Of a stretch of DNA of 64,000 nt, positions 9,052-18,139 are shown one piece after another. The stretch is taken from contig CAKRYR010000011.1 of assembly GCA_934432595.1 (NCBI GenBank), positions 21,146-85,145 on the forward strand. The letters are read 5' to 3'. Source of the DNA: an uncultured Lachnospiraceae bacterium (GTDB taxonomy: Bacteria; Bacillota; Clostridia; Lachnospirales; Lachnospiraceae). A program made the position numbers and the translations under genes. How positions within the stretch are numbered: the stretch's first letter is position 1; each line of letters starts with the position of its first letter. Under the pieces are notes generated by a model. The model did not search any database and was not told where the DNA came from. It saw nothing but the letters and a program-made list of their open reading frames with translations.

Positions 9052-10452
9052 TTATGACACCTCATTTGTCTCAACCGTCTGAGCCTGCTCCCTAATAGCC
9101 TGTGCTTGCTCACTAGTCACTATTTTATCATCTATATATTCTACAGCAATAACCTTGCCTTTATTCTCTTCTTCAATAATATCTTCATTTTCAATAAGTT
9201 CTTCAACTTCTACCGTAATTGCCTCTTCATTACTCTTATCCTCCACTACACCTGACCTTATATTTAGTTTATATATTTCTTCAGTTGCTAACATAATCTT
9301 AACAACACTAGAATTATCTTGAGGATATATATAATACCTCTTATCATCTATTAGTAATTCTATAAAGGGTCCTTTTCCTTTATAATCAAATCCCAAATAA
9401 CACGAATACATCTCGCTAGACGATTTGATTATTTCTTCTTCCTTCCCCCCACCATTATATTTCAAAACAAATCCTTCACTATTATGCCACAAAATACCTG
9501 CCTCTGACAAGAGAACTTTATTTTGACTGTTCATTTCTTCAACGCGAACCTTACTTACCAAGCTATATTTTCCTGATATTATCTCTTCCCTAACACAATC
9601 CCTCTCATATTCAAACCAATCATGTATTCTAGTATATTCATTATCGTCAAGTATTGCCCTCATATCACCATAATCCGTCATAAACCACTGTTTACCACAA
9701 GAGGCACAATATATCTTATCTCCTTTAGACACAATCTTATTCTCTTCAAGACATTGAGGACATTTATATAATACCTTTTCCAAACCCATACATCTATTTT
9801 TATTACTTAATGGTATTCTCTGATTTCTCTGCCATGCATAATCATCATACCTAAAATTATCCTCTATTCTTCTATGTAAATCATCTACACTGATTATCTC
9901 TATTTCATCCTTATTACATATTTGTATCAACTGGGATTGAATATTATTCCACGACACTGTATTATTCCACATAGGTTTATGTAAATAGCTACCTTGATTA
10001 TTCAAGATTACAACTGGCACATTCAATTTTTTAAGCATACTAGCTAAATTATCAGATAATATGCCTGTTGCCCCATCAATAGACATATTAACCTCAGGGT
10101 ATAATACTACAATTTTATTTCTTTTAATAGCTTTCTTTATATCATTAAGCTTTACATCATCCTCACTATACCTATTATTGTACCATCCGCCCATATGGCA
10201 AATAAACCACCTATAATTATCTATATCTGCGTCATCACATATATTATAAATAGACTGAGGAAATGTGATTCTCTGAGCAATAAAATAATCCATGATTGAA
10301 CCATGGGTAGATAATATAACATATGGTGGTTTCAATTTTCCCATATTTATTTTTTCATATTTAAATTTACATTTTCTCGTTATAAAATAACTCTTTATCC
10401 ATAATACAGGATTAAATATATTTATTCTAGGTACTTTGTTCTTCTTGTACAT
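9052..10452 (-). CDS. PlsC-like acyltransferase with C4 zinc ribbon
   Basis: A 466-residue protein. The first ~200 residues resemble 1-acylglycerol-phosphate acyltransferases: the catalytic block I is STHGSIMDYF (HX4D) and a block-III-like YPEVNMS follows about 65 residues later. A zinc ribbon CPQC...CASC then interrupts the chain, and a beta-rich domain of about 150 residues follows. The family normally transfers an acyl chain from acyl-ACP or CoA to lysophosphatidate. The extra ribbon and C-terminal domain suggest another acceptor. First gene of a two-gene operon with the transglutaminase-like protein, so it may modify surface lipids or glycans. Confidence 0.65.
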   Translation of the reverse strand: MYKKNKVPRINIFNPVLWIKSYFITRKCKFKYEKINMGKLKPPYVILSTHGSIMDYFIAQRITFPQSIYNICDDADIDNYRWFICHMGGWYNNRYSEDDVKLNDIKKAIKRNKIVVLYPEVNMSIDGATGILSDNLASMLKKLNVPVVILNNQGSYLHKPMWNNTVSWNNIQSQLIQICNKDEIEIISVDDLHRRIEDNFRYDDYAWQRNQRIPLSNKNRCMGLEKVLYKCPQCLEENKIVSKGDKIYCASCGKQWFMTDYGDMRAILDDNEYTRIHDWFEYERDCVREEIISGKYSLVSKVRVEEMNSQNKVLLSEAGILWHNSEGFVLKYNGGGKEEEIIKSSSEMYSCYLGFDYKGKGPFIELLIDDKRYYIYPQDNSSVVKIMLATEEIYKLNIRSGVVEDKSNEEAITVEVEELIENEDIIEEENKGKVIAVEYIDDKIVTSEQAQAIREQAQTVETNEVS

Positions 10453-10472
10453 ATATATCCTCCTGTTTAAAT

Positions 10473-10510
10473 AAGCACTATTTAATAACTTGCATCATTA
10501 AACAGTGCTT
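10473..10510 (-). terminator. Terminator after pilT
   Basis: AAGCACT...AGTGCTT with further pairing of TTTAAT and ATTAAA makes an imperfect stem, followed on the minus strand by TTATTT. It separates pilT from the acyltransferase operon. Confidence 0.6.
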
Positions 10511-10545
10511 TTATTCATCTAAAAATAATTCTTTAATCTTATATA

Positions 10546-11589
10546 TTACATTCTTAAGTTCTGTGGATTACTTGAACATTTAATCGCTGCTTCCTTAGTA
10601 ATAGTCCCTTCTCTTACAAGTCGTTCAAGATCAGAATTAAGTGTATGCATACCTACTGCTGCACCTGCTTGCATTGTAGAGTCAAGTTGGTGTGCCTTAT
10701 CTTGTCTAATTAAGTTACCAACAGCATCATTACCTACTAAGATTTCTGTTGCCGCCACACGTCCGTTTCCCTCTTTTAATGGAATAAGCTGTTGTGAAAT
10801 AACACCTTTCAAAACACTAGATAACTGTGTTCTGATCTGGTTTTGTGAATGTGGAGGGAAAACGTCTATAATTCTACTGATTGAGTCTGCTGCGGAAACT
10901 GTATGTAGTGTTCCAAAAACCAAGTGACCTGTTTCTGCTGCTGTTACTGCAGATGAAATGGTCTCATAGTCACGCATCTCACCTAGTAAGATAATATCAG
11001 GATCTTCTCTTAGTGCTGAACGAAGTGCTGCCGCAAAGTCCTTAACATCATTACCAACTTCTCTTTGATGAATTATAGATTTAGCTTCTGTATATACGTA
11101 CTCAATAGGGTCTTCTATTGTAAGTATATGTTCACTTCTAGTTCTATTAATATAATCAATCATAGCTGCAAGTGTTGTAGATTTACCAGAACCTGTTGGC
11201 CCTGTAACTAAAACAAGTCCTCTAGGATTACTTGCAATGTTTGCTAATGTTTTCTGAGGTAAATTCATCTCTTCAAGTTTAGGGATCTTATTTCCCATAA
11301 TTCTTAGACAGGCAGCTACTTTTCCCTTTTGTCTATAAATATTAACACGGGTACGTGTTCCTTTCTCTGTCTGAAACGCAAAGTCTAGGTCATTACCTTT
11401 CTCAAAATATGCTAACTGTTCCTCATTACACATATCCAATATAATTTTCTCTAATTCTTCATCAGTTACGTTCAAATTCATTCTCTTTAACTTACCATAC
11501 TGTCTACATGTAACACCCTTACCAACAGTCAAATGAATATCAGATACATCATTTTTCTGTGATGAGTGTATAATATCGCTCATATTCAT
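10546..11589 (-). CDS. pilT: PilT-type twitching motility / retraction ATPase
   Basis: A 347-residue secretion ATPase of the PilT group. It has the Walker A motif GPTGSGKST (130-138), an Asp box, a Walker B region (DPDIILLGEMRD, with the PilT-typical GEMRD) and a His box (GHLVFGTLHT). PilT powers type IV pilus retraction. The ATG is preceded by GGAGGT at 8-nt spacing. No pilin, PilB, PilC or prepilin peptidase gene lies in this window, so its machine must be encoded elsewhere or it acts alone. It has a terminator after it and seems monocistronic. Confidence 0.93.
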   Translation of the reverse strand: MNMSDIIHSSQKNDVSDIHLTVGKGVTCRQYGKLKRMNLNVTDEELEKIILDMCNEEQLAYFEKGNDLDFAFQTEKGTRTRVNIYRQKGKVAACLRIMGNKIPKLEEMNLPQKTLANIASNPRGLVLVTGPTGSGKSTTLAAMIDYINRTRSEHILTIEDPIEYVYTEAKSIIHQREVGNDVKDFAAALRSALREDPDIILLGEMRDYETISSAVTAAETGHLVFGTLHTVSAADSISRIIDVFPPHSQNQIRTQLSSVLKGVISQQLIPLKEGNGRVAATEILVGNDAVGNLIRQDKAHQLDSTMQAGAAVGMHTLNSDLERLVREGTITKEAAIKCSSNPQNLRM

Positions 11590-11721
11590 TGCTCTTTACC
11601 TCCGTCCATCTTATTCACCCAATACTCTTTCCATATCGACATTTTAATAGAATTCCTTTATAGTTTATTAAAACAAAGGTAACATTTCAGCCGATAATGA
11701 AATGTTTATATCTATTGTTTT

Positions 11722-11760
11722 GACAGTACAAACTCTTCTTTTCATGCCTTTTGGACTGTC
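11722..11760. repeat. Single inverted repeat resembling the 25-kb tandem hairpins
   Basis: GACAGTACAAA and TTTGGACTGTC pair over 10 of 11 positions around a 17-nt loop. The core AGTCCAAA/TTTGGACT is also the core of the four hairpins at 25070-25360. It lies between pilT and the antiporter terminator and has no T-run. It may be a solo divergent copy; the link is an inference. Confidence 0.35.
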
Positions 11761-11804
11761 AGTTCTAATATTGAATAAAAAAATCAATACAATTTCTATC
11801 AAAT

Positions 11805-11850
11805 AAAAAAGATATGACAGAATATACAAATAATCTATCATATCTTTTTT
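11805..11850 (-). terminator. Terminator after the antiporter gene
   Basis: AAAAAAGATATGACAG and CTATCATATCTTTTTT form a 16-bp stem (one wobble) with a 14-nt loop. On the minus strand the stem ends in a T6 run, 25 nt past the antiporter stop. Confidence 0.75.
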
Positions 11851-11874
11851 ATCATAATTAAAATTATGATAAGT

Positions 11875-13077
11875 CTATGCAGTCTTTTCCTTATTCTTAG
11901 ATAAAAATACTAATTTAAGTAAAATAGGAGTTATTATTGTCGTCACAACAACTACTATTACAACTGGACCTAAAAGATCGTCTGAAATCAATCCTTTGAC
12001 TGCACCTTTACTTGCAACTATAAGAGCAACTTCACCTCTAGATATCATTCCAACACCTATCTGTAGACTTTCCTTAGGTGAATATTTACAAAGCGATGCA
12101 CCTAAACCACATCCTACCACCTTAGTTAATATAGCAATGATTCCAAGTATTACTGTAAATATTATTAATGTAGTAGTCATTTCCTTTAATTCAACCTTCA
12201 AACCTATACTTGCAAAGAATAAAGGTGATAGGTACAAATAAGATAATACCGAAAAACGTGTCTCAATAAAGGATGTTCTTTGTGAGCATGATATCATTAA
12301 TCCTGCAAAGAAAGCACCTGTAATATCTGCCACTCCAAAACCACTCTCTGCAATATAAGATAATAGTAAGCACATTACAAATACTCCTATTGCATATCTT
12401 TGTTTGCCTAATCTTCTCTTACAAAGCCATTTTTTGTATACAAAATATAATACAATTCCTACTACTCCAAGGAATATAAAGAATCCAACAATCTTAGCTA
12501 ATACTATAAATACATTAACAGAGCTATCTGCTAAGCTCATTACAATTGTCAATGCTATTATTCCTAATATATCATCTATTATGGCTGCTCCTAATATGGC
12601 ATTACCTGCTGGTGTTTTAAGTTTGCCCATCTCTCTTAATGTTTCAACTGTGATGCTTACGGATGTTGCCGTTAAAATTACACCAAGGAATATGTTTTGT
12701 AATAATTCACTACATTGTGCATTAGATACAATCTTGCCTGTAGATGTATAATAATGTCCTACTGCAAATCCTCCAAGTAATGGAACTATTACACCACATA
12801 GGGCAATTATAAATGCAGCTTTTCCACTTTTCTTTAGTTCTTTAACGTCTGTTTCTAGTCCTGCACAGAACATTAAAACAATTACACCGATTTCTGCCGT
12901 ATCTGCGATAAATTCAGTCTCTGTTATAACGTTTAGCATTGCAGGTCCTAACAGTAGTCCTGCTAATAGTGCCCCTACTACTTGTGGCATTTGGAATCTT
13001 CTTGTTACTAATCCTAGTATTTTTGTACTGATTAATATCAATGCTAAATCCAGTAAAAACATATATGATGTATCCAT
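11875..13077 (-). CDS. Cation:proton antiporter, CPA2 family
   Basis: A 400-residue integral membrane protein with about 11-12 hydrophobic segments. It shows the pattern of CPA2 (KefB/NapA-like) transporters: QMPQVVGALLAGLLLGP near residues 29-45, the central GAAIIDDILGI with the paired aspartates expected to carry ions, and GMISRGEVALIVA in the last third. It should exchange Na+ or K+ for protons across the membrane. It lacks the C-terminal TrkA-N domain of KefB/C, so it is the membrane part only. Its own promoter lies about 66 nt upstream. The ion is not predictable here. Confidence 0.88.
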   Translation of the reverse strand: MDTSYMFLLDLALILISTKILGLVTRRFQMPQVVGALLAGLLLGPAMLNVITETEFIADTAEIGVIVLMFCAGLETDVKELKKSGKAAFIIALCGVIVPLLGGFAVGHYYTSTGKIVSNAQCSELLQNIFLGVILTATSVSITVETLREMGKLKTPAGNAILGAAIIDDILGIIALTIVMSLADSSVNVFIVLAKIVGFFIFLGVVGIVLYFVYKKWLCKRRLGKQRYAIGVFVMCLLLSYIAESGFGVADITGAFFAGLMISCSQRTSFIETRFSVLSYLYLSPLFFASIGLKVELKEMTTTLIIFTVILGIIAILTKVVGCGLGASLCKYSPKESLQIGVGMISRGEVALIVASKGAVKGLISDDLLGPVVIVVVVTTIITPILLKLVFLSKNKEKTA

Positions 13078-13142
13078 GTAAAACCCTCTTTTCTTAATAT
13101 CAAATAATCATATTGTCCTATTAATCTCTATACAACATAAGC

Positions 13143-13171
13143 ATTATAGTTTAATTCGACTAATTTTTCAA
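13143..13171 (-). promoter_or_regulatory. Promoter of the antiporter gene
   Basis: On the minus strand TTGAAA and a perfect TATAAT stand 17 bp apart, with about 66 nt to the start codon at 13077. No terminator or operator-like repeat is seen in the leader. Confidence 0.65.
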
Positions 13172-13339
13172 GGGGGTTTAGATTTTTATTTTGGGGATTT
13201 TGTTTTAGGGACTTTTTTCTAGCTCTTCTTAATAACTTTAAATATCACATTTTAAATTTTATGTATATCATAATATTTAAAAAAAGTCGTGTTTTATTTA
13301 ATATACTTTGTATAAGTTATACTCATGTTTAGTTGTTTT

Positions 13340-14752
13340 CTATGCTTCCTTCAAGAATGCTACATAACCATTCTTAGTTTCATATAAGTCCGCTTTGCTT
13401 GTTATTTCCCAAGGTGCATGCATGTTAAGTACTGCAATTCCTGCATCTATTACGTTCATTCCGTATAATGCCATGATGTAAGCGATTGTTCCGCCACCAC
13501 CGAAGTCTACTTTACCAAGTTCAGCTGTTTGGAATGATACATCGTTATCATCAAGTATTCTTCTGATTTCTGCAAAGTATTCTGCATTAGCATCATTTGA
13601 ACCTGATTTACCTCTAGCTCCAGTATATTTATTAAATACCATTCCTTTACCAAAGAATGCTGTGTTCTTTTTCTCAAATGCTTCTCCAAAGTTAGGGTCA
13701 TATGCTGCACTAACATCTGATGAAAGCATCTTTGAATTAGATAAGCATCTTCTATATGTTAAATCATTGTATCCTTCTACTCTATCAATTAATTCTGCAA
13801 CTGTATTCTCAAAGAATCTTGATTGCATTCCTGTAGCACCTACACTACCTATCTCTTCTTTATCAACTAATAGACAGCAAGTAGTCTTCTCAACTTTGTC
13901 TACTTCTAACATAGCTACAAGTGAAGTGTATGCACATACTCTATCATCTTGTCCATAAGCCATAACCATGCTTGAGTCAATTCCACAGTCTCTTGCACGT
14001 CCTGCAGGAACTATTTCAAACTCTGCTGATAAGAAGTCTTCTTCTTCAAAACCATATTTATCAGTAAGAAGTTTCATTGCATGAGCTGCAACTTTATCTT
14101 TAATCTTCTCTTCCTTCTCATCTTTTGATTCATTCTCATCTTCTTTAAGTGGCATACTTGCAAATAGTAAATCAAGTGCTTCACCTTCTATAACTATAGC
14201 AGCTTTCTTCTCTAATTGCTTACCTGATAAATGAATTAATAAATCAGTAATACAGAATACTGGATCGTTATCATCTTCACCAATTACTACGTTAACATTT
14301 GTTCCATCTTTCTTAGATACAACACCATGTATAGCTAGTGGTAATGTAACCCATTGATATTTCTTTACGCCACCATAGTAGTGAGTGTCTAGTAGTGCAA
14401 ATCCTGTATCTTCATATAATGGATTTTGTTTTAAATCTAGTCTTGGTGAATCTATATGTGCACCTAATATAGTCATACCTTCTGATAAAGGCTTAGTTCC
14501 TATATTAAATAGTGCTACTGCTTTGTTCATGCATATTGCATAAACTTTATCTCCAGCTTGTAGTTTCTTTCCTGAAGCTATCGCTTCATTTAAGTCTGTA
14601 TATCCTTTTGCCTTAGCTTGTGCTACTGCTTCTGCTACACATTCTCTTTCTGTTTTTCCTGCATCTAAGAATTGCTTATATCCGTCTGCAAGTTCATTTA
14701 CTTTTTTAAGAGCTTTTTCATCATATTTGTCCCATGCAAGTTTTCTCTCCAT
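13340..14752 (-). CDS. M18-family aminopeptidase
   Basis: A 470-residue metallo-aminopeptidase of family M18 (aminopeptidase I). The first metal ligand region GAHIDSPRLDLK, the Glu-Glu pair of LLVDKEEIGSVGATG and the late MHAPWEI ligand are all present. The family uses two zinc ions to remove N-terminal, mostly hydrophobic or acidic, residues from cytoplasmic peptides. Length is typical. A good AGGAGG precedes the ATG. A near-perfect palindrome (14781-14819) sits in the leader only 28 nt before the start. Confidence 0.9.
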   Translation of the reverse strand: MERKLAWDKYDEKALKKVNELADGYKQFLDAGKTERECVAEAVAQAKAKGYTDLNEAIASGKKLQAGDKVYAICMNKAVALFNIGTKPLSEGMTILGAHIDSPRLDLKQNPLYEDTGFALLDTHYYGGVKKYQWVTLPLAIHGVVSKKDGTNVNVVIGEDDNDPVFCITDLLIHLSGKQLEKKAAIVIEGEALDLLFASMPLKEDENESKDEKEEKIKDKVAAHAMKLLTDKYGFEEEDFLSAEFEIVPAGRARDCGIDSSMVMAYGQDDRVCAYTSLVAMLEVDKVEKTTCCLLVDKEEIGSVGATGMQSRFFENTVAELIDRVEGYNDLTYRRCLSNSKMLSSDVSAAYDPNFGEAFEKKNTAFFGKGMVFNKYTGARGKSGSNDANAEYFAEIRRILDDNDVSFQTAELGKVDFGGGGTIAYIMALYGMNVIDAGIAVLNMHAPWEITSKADLYETKNGYVAFLKEA

Positions 14753-14780
14753 ACTCTTATCCTCCTAATGTTTTTTGAAT

Positions 14781-14819
14781 AAATAACTGTGGTAATTTTA
14801 AAAATTACCACAGTTATTT
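14781..14819 (-). terminator. Palindrome in the leader of the M18 aminopeptidase gene
   Basis: AAATAACTGTGGTAATTTT pairs with its complement over 19 bp with a 1-nt centre. On the minus strand it is followed by ATTTATTC, a weak T-tract, and then the RBS and ATG within 30 nt. It may terminate transcripts from the transposase remnant side or act as a leader attenuator. Confidence 0.5.
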
Positions 14820-14842
14820 ATTATAATATATATGACTTTTTT

Positions 14843-15067
14843 TTACAATATTTTTAGGGTATTTTTCTTGCGATTAGCTGAATTTCTAATGGCATCATCT
14901 AACTCGTTTATCATCTCACATACCATATTTTTTGCTAAGTTAGTTGTCATTTCTAACACATCATTAGATAAATCTGCTAAATCCTTCTCACCATTTATTA
15001 CCTATTTAAAAAATTTTTTTATTTTAGTAGTGTCATTCTCTACAAAATGTTGTATACTATTATACAT
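14843..15067 (-). pseudogene. Transposase remnant, ISLre2-like N-terminus
   Basis: Translation of the minus strand from the ATG at 15067 gives MYNSIQHFVENDTTK, then an in-frame TAG at codon 22. It continues with VINGEKDLADLSNDVLEM and MINELDDAIRNSANRKK before a TAA at 14843. This resembles the N-terminus of ISLre2-family transposases as I remember it. Some 400 residues of the usual protein are missing and one nonsense codon is present, so it is dead. It lies beside the accessory locus that starts at 15.2 kb. Confidence 0.6.
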
Positions 15068-15193
15068 AAAAAGCACATCCTTTATTATTGATTTCACCAA
15101 AAACCAATTTTAACACAAAGGAGTGCTTTTTTCATTTACTTTTTTCCCGAAAATAAAGTTACTCTATTGGACTTTTATTCTAGGGGCTGGTAA

Positions 15194-16957
15194 TTATTCA
15201 CTAATAGTTACTGTTACTTTGCCTATAGTAGTTTTTGATGTTGTACTTGAAGATAAAATACCATCTAATGATAAGTAAGCATCTATGCTACTTCCTACAA
15301 TGACAGTTGTATTGTTTTTATATTCGGCAGCTGGATCTTTGCTTTGTAATATATTTCCAGTAATTTCTGTATATTTACTATTTGGAATATATTCTATGCT
15401 TGCTGTTACTGGTACATTACTACCTTTATTTGCTACAATTATCTTATCTCCATCTGGAGTGTTATTACTCCATTTTTCATTCAAATCTGACTCACTATAC
15501 TTAAAATCCATGTCCCCCCAAGTTATGTCGACAGATATAACTTTAGGTACAATCTCAACATGTTTATATTCTGCATAATGACTATTAAATTCACTATCTT
15601 TAATAGGTGATAATGCCCCATCCACCGTTGTACTTGCATCTACACGACCATTGACATTACACCTGCCAGTAGTAGAATCAACAGCGATTGCTGACTTACC
15701 ACCTTTTACATTTAATTTTCCTTCCGTACTTGTTATATTAATTATACTATCAGAATATATTCCATAACTATCATCAACAGTATTACAAACACTTCTTATT
15801 GTATTAGTTCCACTTACTAATACGTTAGCCTTACCAACTATATAAATAACTTTATTAGCTGTTGTAACAAAGTTGAATCCATTCAACTCTAATTTGCCAT
15901 CCTCTGTTACAGAACATCCTGTTGGCCAAGTAGTAGAATTTAATTCCGTTACTGTTGAATCTTTTGAAACCTTATATAATTTATTATTAGTATACTTATA
16001 ATAATATGTTGGGACTTCTCCTATCTTTATGTACTTATATGATGCTAAGCTATTTATCGAAGGATAATCTATAATATCAGAATGTGTATATGTATCTGCA
16101 TATACAGTGCTTCCTTCTATAAGTTCTGTAGACATATCTCCACCTTTGTCTAAGATTAATTTATCTACTGCACTTACCCCTATGGCTTTGGCACCACCTT
16201 TTGTTACAACTATTCCACCAGTTATAGATATTTCTTCTGCACTTAAACCAGAAGCGTGAGAACTGTTACCACCAGAAGCCGTAACATTTGCGCCATAAAT
16301 TGCAATAGAACTTCTTGCATATATTCCTTTACCGTTACAACCATGTCCATTAGCTTTAACAGTTGCCCCTTGTATATTTACCTTTCCTTCTATTGCATTT
16401 CCATCAGCGTCTGTACCATTTGCTGCTATCGCAGCACAATCTTTATTACCATTCTCATCCCAATTATAAGCATTAACTTCTAGTATACTGGATGAATCAC
16501 CATAAAATGTTATCTTTCCTGTTGTAGTAATTCCATAAAAACCATCTCCTTCAGCACTATATGACGAACTTATCTTATTTTCCCCCGCTAAACTAATACA
16601 CACATCACCGTTTTTTATTTCTAAAGCTATAGGAGCTGTAGTAGAAAACTTTACATTATTAAAAGAAAGAAAATAACCTGCGCTGGAAACTAAACCAATT
16701 TTTTCTAGGTCTATTATTCCTAATGAACTTATTATTTTATCTACATCTGGTTTTGACTTTCCTTTTATAGAAAAATCACCACTTGATGCATCAAAACATA
16801 TAGTATAATTTGCCTCCAAAGGAGTTCCTGATATTGTTTTATTCTCATTATTTGGATTTATTTGCATAACAGAAATAAGCATCAATATAAGAATACTTAC
16901 GATGCTTGCCTTATAGATAATTCGATTATTTTTAATAAATAAAAGCAATCCTTTCAT
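15194..16957 (-). CDS. Secreted beta-helix-like protein with C-terminal WG domain
   Basis: A 587-residue protein. An N-terminal hydrophobic segment (about 17-35) serves as signal or anchor. Residues about 45-470 hold repeated Gly/Asn/Ser-rich beta-strand units (ISITGG, YGITTTGKITFYG, GIYARSSIAIYGANV). These resemble the Cthe_2159-type carbohydrate-binding beta-helix of clostridia. The last ~110 residues carry the domain shared with the next four genes, starting VDITWGDMDFKY and ending IGKVTVTIS. It is the last gene of the secreted locus and has its own promoter and attenuator-like leader. A decayed paralog is at 21.2-21.6 kb. Surface location and glycan binding are inferred. Confidence 0.6.
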   Translation of the reverse strand: MKGLLLFIKNNRIIYKASIVSILILMLISVMQINPNNENKTISGTPLEANYTICFDASSGDFSIKGKSKPDVDKIISSLGIIDLEKIGLVSSAGYFLSFNNVKFSTTAPIALEIKNGDVCISLAGENKISSSYSAEGDGFYGITTTGKITFYGDSSSILEVNAYNWDENGNKDCAAIAANGTDADGNAIEGKVNIQGATVKANGHGCNGKGIYARSSIAIYGANVTASGGNSSHASGLSAEEISITGGIVVTKGGAKAIGVSAVDKLILDKGGDMSTELIEGSTVYADTYTHSDIIDYPSINSLASYKYIKIGEVPTYYYKYTNNKLYKVSKDSTVTELNSTTWPTGCSVTEDGKLELNGFNFVTTANKVIYIVGKANVLVSGTNTIRSVCNTVDDSYGIYSDSIINITSTEGKLNVKGGKSAIAVDSTTGRCNVNGRVDASTTVDGALSPIKDSEFNSHYAEYKHVEIVPKVISVDITWGDMDFKYSESDLNEKWSNNTPDGDKIIVANKGSNVPVTASIEYIPNSKYTEITGNILQSKDPAAEYKNNTTVIVGSSIDAYLSLDGILSSSTTSKTTIGKVTVTISE

Positions 16958-17157
16958 TATTCATTCTCTCCTAGGTTTTATTTCCCAGCCTAATACTTTT
17001 CTAATCCCTAAGTCCCTAATAGTTAAAAATAATAAAATAATCTACTCCACTTATCAGTTTTTCTACTCATATTTAATTCGCTTTAAACTCTAATTTTCTA
17101 TATAACGCCTAGTTTAACTCACATCTATTTTACATTATGTAAATAAAATAATTAAAC

Positions 17158-17216
17158 GAAAAGAACGACAGTATAATATCATATATTAAACTATCGCCCT
17201 TATTATCATTATACCA
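17158..17216 (-). promoter_or_regulatory. Promoter plus immediate terminator leader, copy 1
   Basis: Minus strand: an extended -10 (TGnTATAAT, 17208-17216), then 7 nt to AGGGCGATAG (17191-17200), which should be the transcript start. A 14-bp stem follows at once (17166-17196), ending in a TTCTTTT tract. Transcripts would stop after about 40 nt unless antiterminated. An 18-bp upstream box is at 17255-17272. The same set occurs at 20112-20236. Confidence 0.6.
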
Positions 17217-17254
17217 TATTTTTACAATAGATTGGGTGGATATTTGATTTTTAC

Positions 17255-17272
17255 TTATTATATTTTCTAATG
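17255..17272 (-). promoter_or_regulatory. Conserved 18-bp upstream box, copy 1
   Basis: TTATTATATTTTCTAATG on the plus strand is identical to 20219-20236 and lies 41 nt upstream of the extended -10 box (42 nt in the other copy). An activator site or UP element is possible. Confidence 0.55.
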
Positions 17273-17420
17273 ATATATATAATGATTACTTATATATTAC
17301 CTACTACAAATACCCTGTTCTATTATAAAACAGTAATATTTCCTAGAGTTTAGACTTCATATCTACTCTCCCATAAACTATTCCCTCTATATATTAAAAT
17401 AGAATAAATGTATACATTAA

Positions 17421-17455
17421 TTTACAAGACATAGTTAAAAACTATATCTTGTAAA
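17421..17455 (-). terminator. Terminator after the WG-domain paralog cluster
   Basis: TTTACAAGACATAGTT and AACTATATCTTGTAAA pair over 16 bp (one wobble) with a 3-nt loop. It sits 32 nt beyond the last short paralog. The T-tract is weak. Confidence 0.6.
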
Positions 17456-17487
17456 TCACAATTCCTATATCAATTAATTATACTATT

Positions 17488-18075
17488 TTAAGGTGCTTCA
17501 TTAATAGTAACCGTAACGCTAGCAATTTTTCCAGTTTGAAAAGTAGTAGTTGGATTACCAGTTAATGTTACAAAGGCTTCACGCTTTAATGCATCTCCTG
17601 TTGATGAACCATCTGCAGCTGTATTAACTACTTCACCAGAATCAGTTGTTACTGGAGCATCCTTTTTCGCACTTGCTATAATTGTATCATTATCTTTTTT
17701 AATATTTAAAGTAACTCCTACTGGCAACAAATTATAATTAGCAATACTAAAAGAAGGTTTCACCTTCACATTTGAATTATTAGTCACTGTTATAGTATTA
17801 GTTGAATCTTTTGTAGTATGATCCCAGCTACCACTTGTTCCATAATTGTGATTAGTTGTATCCCATGAACCACTATTAGTATATGTAAATTTTAAATCTC
17901 CCCAACTAATATCTACACTATACGCAGGTGTACCCGACGATGTTGCATCATATGTAGCTGTAACATCGTGACCATCACTTCCACCTGTAGCCGTTACTGG
18001 CGACGCTCCAAATACCACCATACTATTACTAAATACCAAAATCATTGTTAAAACTAATGCCAATTTCTTTTTCAT
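17488..18075 (-). CDS. Secreted WG-domain protein, paralog 4
   Basis: A 195-residue exported protein with a signal peptide ending near VFGAS. The shared domain begins VDISWGDLKFTY, then WDTTNHNY, ITVTNNSN and the C-terminal ASVTVTI. No enzyme motif, lipobox or sorting signal is seen, so it is probably released or bound to a partner. The start at 18075 is chosen because GGAGGA overlaps the earlier ATG at 18090. It is the last of four tandem short paralogs and the most diverged in the middle of the domain. The family is common but uncharacterised in gut Firmicutes as I recall it. Confidence 0.7.
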   Translation of the reverse strand: MKKKLALVLTMILVFSNSMVVFGASPVTATGGSDGHDVTATYDATSSGTPAYSVDISWGDLKFTYTNSGSWDTTNHNYGTSGSWDHTTKDSTNTITVTNNSNVKVKPSFSIANYNLLPVGVTLNIKKDNDTIIASAKKDAPVTTDSGEVVNTAADGSSTGDALKREAFVTLTGNPTTTFQTGKIASVTVTINEAP

Positions 18076-18139
18076 ATAATACTCCTCCATTTCTCTATTT
18101 TATTTTACTAAAACCTTTCTAAATCTTACCTTTATTTAT

